In this document: piece after piece, positions 4,049 through 5,779 of the stretch
How the letters are laid out: every line of letters begins with the position of its first letter
Numbering within the stretch: position 1 is the first letter of the stretch
DNA from: Methanosarcinales archaeon
GTDB taxonomy: Archaea > Halobacteriota > Syntropharchaeia > Alkanophagales > Methanospirareceae
Direction: 5' to 3'
Assembly (NCBI GenBank): GCA_030665925.1
Contig: DAOUYX010000109.1
Coordinates: 1-5,779 of the forward strand
DNA: 5,779 nucleotides
Position numbers and translations under genes: made by a program
The notes under the pieces: generated by a model
What the model was told of the DNA's origin: nothing
Database searches by the model: none
The model's input: only the letters and a program-made list of their open reading frames with translations

Positions 4049-4213
4049 ATGAGCGAAGAAAGACTTTCAGATGCTATAGATGGGATAATGGAGAATTTAT
4101 ATTCGACATTCGGGACTGATTCTGGCGTCCTGTTTGGGATCTCCGATAGGCAGGTAGTCGAAGCCATCGTCAGGCAAACGCTTATGTTTGAGCACGAGGG
4201 GGTCAAGCAATGA
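4049..4213 (+). CDS. Hypothetical helical protein, 54 aa
   Basis: The ATG follows GGGGTGG (4037-4043) and starts 2 bases after the upstream stop. The product reads MSEERLSDAIDGIMENLY, then FGISDRQVVEAIVRQTLM and a short FEHEGVKQ tail: two amphipathic helices joined by a Gly/Asp/Ser turn. It resembles the upstream product in the IDG, V-x-R-Q and F-E-x-E positions, suggesting a duplicated small gene. No function is known. It ends in an ATGA overlap with the next gene. Confidence 0.65.
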   Translation: MSEERLSDAIDGIMENLYSTFGTDSGVLFGISDRQVVEAIVRQTLMFEHEGVKQ

Positions 4214-4389
4214 CAACAAAGAAAGACTGCATAGTAAGAGCAGCCAGAGAACTTAACGACAGACATTTCGCACAGAGGGTAGCGGACAGAGCGGAAGTCG
4301 TGAACTATCGAGGCTATGAGGCTATGATAAGAGAGGGCAAGGAGCTCTTTATGAGAGACCTTGAAGAACTTCAGGAGGCGGGAGCATGA
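4210..4389 (+). CDS. Hypothetical helical protein, 59 aa
   Basis: GAGGGGG (4196-4202) lies 7 bases before the ATG, which overlaps the upstream stop (ATGA). The product is a charged, almost wholly helical protein (VRAARELNDRHFAQRVADR, later YEAMIREGKELFMRDLEE) without any motif I recognise. The 3' end carries the SD for the following gene, so the genes are probably translationally coupled. Confidence 0.6.
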   Translation: MTTKKDCIVRAARELNDRHFAQRVADRAEVVNYRGYEAMIREGKELFMRDLEELQEAGA

Positions 4390-4574
4390 GTATAATAGTA
4401 ATAACCATAAATGGGGTAGAGAAGTATCCAAGCCTATATGCGCAAGTCATGAAACAACTCGAAGATAAACTCTCTGACGTAATTCTTGAAAAAGGTTTTG
4501 ATGACTTCACCATCGAAAATAGTTACACGGGCAATTCAATAAGGAAGATGCCAAAGACGGAGGGGGGAGCATGA
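4386..4574 (+). CDS. Hypothetical protein, 62 aa
   Basis: The start overlaps the previous stop (ATGA) behind AGGAGG. The N-terminus is a hydrophobic strand (MSIIVITINGVEKYP), followed by a helix (LYAQVMKQLEDKLSDVILEK) and a strand-like segment (FDDFTIENSY). This is a small alpha/beta protein of unknown family. The N-terminal stretch is too short and polar-interrupted to be a membrane anchor. It ends in another ATGA overlap whose surroundings nearly copy the preceding junction. Confidence 0.65.
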   Translation: MSIIVITINGVEKYPSLYAQVMKQLEDKLSDVILEKGFDDFTIENSYTGNSIRKMPKTEGGA

Positions 4575-5383
4575 ACGAAGAAGAACAGGACCTCGAGGAT
4601 GCAGAAGCGGCATTCCAGAGTGAGGAAGCAGAAAATAACATGCAAATCCTTACCGCACTCGGCTTCAAGCGATACGATGACGATGACGGTACAAACTTCG
4701 GCATTCGTATTCTGAATACTAAAATCGGCGTAAAGTTCAACCCGGAAAACCCAACCGGTAAAGTATGGGCTTACATACTCGCAGAGGACGGCAAAAAGGA
4801 CTTCATCAAAAACGGCAACCTAAAGGAATTGCCGTTAGTGCAACGATACCTCGACATTCAGGCAGGTAAAAAGCCGATACCAGAAGCAACGGTCACAGGG
4901 CGTATAATTGAGAGGCGAAGCAAAAGCGTTGTAGTCGAAATCGAAGAAGATGGAGAGAAGAAAGAAGTTATCTATGGGTGGGGCGCGGTGAAGAAACACG
5001 AGGATGGTAGTCATTTTATCCCTCTCGGATTCAGCAAGCCTTCACAAGACAACCCGGGAGGTAAGATGTACGTATCGCGAGATATTCTTTTACCGGGTAT
5101 GGATCCGCAACCGGAAGAGGCGCCGGCAGCGACTACAATTCCCATAGCAAAAGCAGAGGCAGCGCCAGCACAATCGCCAGCAGTAAAGCCAACAGTCAAG
5201 GAAAACTTGTCTGTTCCCGAACTCATAGCGAAATATACGGAGATGCTCGCACTTGTAACGGAGGCAATTGAAGCAGAGGGCAGAATACCAGAACGCGAGA
5301 AAGGCTATGGAATCAAGTTTGTGTTCTATTCCGTAAAGGATGCATTAGAAAACGTTAAAGGAGGCAGCCACGAGGAGGCTTAA
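4571..5383 (+). CDS. Modular protein of unknown function, 270 aa, with Ala/Pro linker
   Basis: This is the longest gene here, starting in an ATGA overlap behind GGAGGGG. Residues 1-25 are an acidic helix. Residues about 28-100 form a mixed domain (LTALGFKRYDDDD, FGIRILNTKIGVKF, VWAYILAEDGKKDF). Residues about 105-175 are strand-rich: ATVTGRIIERRSKSVVVEIE then KKEVIYGWGAVKKHED, compatible with an OB-like or SH3-like barrel but not diagnostic. Residues about 178-208 are a Pro/Ala/Glu linker (PEEAPAATTIPIAKAEAAPA). The C-terminal 60 residues are helical (LSVPELIAKYTEMLALVTEA). The barrel-plus-linker layout invites comparison with single-stranded DNA-binding or recombination-mediator proteins, but no motif proves this. 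Confidence 0.85.
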   Translation: MNEEEQDLEDAEAAFQSEEAENNMQILTALGFKRYDDDDGTNFGIRILNTKIGVKFNPENPTGKVWAYILAEDGKKDFIKNGNLKELPLVQRYLDIQAGKKPIPEATVTGRIIERRSKSVVVEIEEDGEKKEVIYGWGAVKKHEDGSHFIPLGFSKPSQDNPGGKMYVSRDILLPGMDPQPEEAPAATTIPIAKAEAAPAQSPAVKPTVKENLSVPELIAKYTEMLALVTEAIEAEGRIPEREKGYGIKFVFYSVKDALENVKGGSHEEA

Positions 5384-5393
5384 TCGCCTCTTC
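5372..5393 (+). repeat. Stem-loop over the stop codon of the 270-aa gene
   Basis: GAGGAGGC (5372-5379) pairs with GCCTCTTC (5386-5393) around TTAATC with one G-T pair. The stop codon TAA lies in the loop. No T-run follows, so it is not a clear terminator. It may insulate or modulate translation of the gene starting at 5411. Confidence 0.45.
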
Positions 5394-5410
5394 AGGTTGA
5401 AAAGGAAAAA

Positions 5411-5779
5411 ATGAACAAAATTACAGATGGGAAATGGTTTATAGAAACAAGAAAACAGAGAATTGAAGGCGGCGGCAAATCGGAAACAACAGAAAAGGTA
5501 AGAACATTAAGCAGAGATAACGGAAGGCGGATAATAGAAGCGGTAGTCTTAACCGATATGGATATAGACCGTTCAGGAAACAAGAGCACAGACAGAAGCA
5601 AAGGCTATCACCATCTTGCTCTGATGGAAGGTAAAAATCAACTATCTTTCGCAATCGACTTTACAAAGGCGGGCATAGGGTGGCGGGTGCTTTCTAATGA
5701 TTGCCTTTCATTTGTCGATGTAAAAACAAAGAAAGCAGCTATTGAGTTATTAACTGCAACGAGCAAGGAGGCGAACGAA
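5411..5779 (+). CDS. Hypothetical protein, 3' partial (at least 123 aa)
   Basis: The ATG follows AAAGGA (5401-5406) at short spacing, and the frame stays open to the window end. The visible part is polar at the N-terminus (KWFIETRKQRIEGGGKSE), then has strand-like segments (RRIIEAVVLTDMDIDRSG, HHLALMEGKNQLSFAIDF) and a helix (KTKKAAIELLTATSKEANE). I recognise no family. AAGGAGG at 5765-5771 near the window edge looks like a ribosome binding site for a following gene, so this one probably ends just beyond the window. Confidence 0.75.
   Translation, partial: MNKITDGKWFIETRKQRIEGGGKSETTEKVRTLSRDNGRRIIEAVVLTDMDIDRSGNKSTDRSKGYHHLALMEGKNQLSFAIDFTKAGIGWRVLSNDCLSFVDVKTKKAAIELLTATSKEANE
5765..5771 (+). 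promoter_or_regulatory. Shine-Dalgarno for a gene starting beyond the window
   Basis: AAGGAGG lies 8 bases from the window end with no ATG after it inside the window. By analogy with the other junctions it probably serves a start just outside, overlapping the end of the current gene. Confidence 0.5.

Noticed and set aside
3916..4431. Minus-strand open frame of 171 codons
   Set aside because: It lies antisense to four tightly coupled + strand genes with good Shine-Dalgarno sites, and its Ser/Cys-rich product resembles no protein.

Overview
This window looks like an accessory or mobile region, most likely part of a virus, plasmid or integrated element. All supported genes lie on the + strand. 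They are mostly very short (about 43 to 270 codons) and packed in ATGA or 8-nt stop/start overlaps with good Shine-Dalgarno sites, and nearly all are unknowns. The recognisable families are typical of phages and other mobile elements: a Myb/NUMOD3-type DNA-binding protein, a DUF1599 (nucleotide modification associated domain 1) protein, and an HNH-like protein with a repetitive Lys/Tyr/Glu-rich N-terminus. Nothing seen decides between a bacterial and an archaeal host. There are no tRNA, rRNA, housekeeping or virion genes.

Layout. Positions 2-2355 hold a tight operon of eight small genes: a coiled-coil fragment, an unknown, the Myb/NUMOD3 protein, a Tyr-rich repeat protein, the DUF1599 protein and three unknowns. 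Positions 2356-3062 form a non-coding stretch of about 700 bp that is the most striking part of the window. It contains a tandem super-repeat with a period of about 218 bp. Each period has two GATGATG-type boxes about 27 bp apart followed by two hairpin elements. The four hairpins share one architecture (a 7-bp outer stem, an asymmetric or mismatched interruption, an inner stem, and one or two mini-hairpins) while their stem sequences differ in a compensatory way. The array is followed by a nested G-tract/C-tract hairpin and two smaller dyads. Positions 3063-3765 carry a doubtful small basic ORF and the HNH-like gene, in a purine-rich, A-rich stretch. Positions 3825-5779 hold a second operon of six small or medium genes of unknown role; the last gene runs off the window.

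How the parts may work together (inference): the upstream operon is rich in predicted nucleic-acid-binding proteins and contains one nucleotide-modification-associated protein, which fits an early or accessory region of a mobile element. The structured array could be a replication or recombination site, or a set of structured RNAs. Its paired iteron-like boxes and hairpins favour an origin or recognition site, but the sequence alone does not settle this. The nearby HNH-like gene could act on such a site or could be an independent homing-type passenger.
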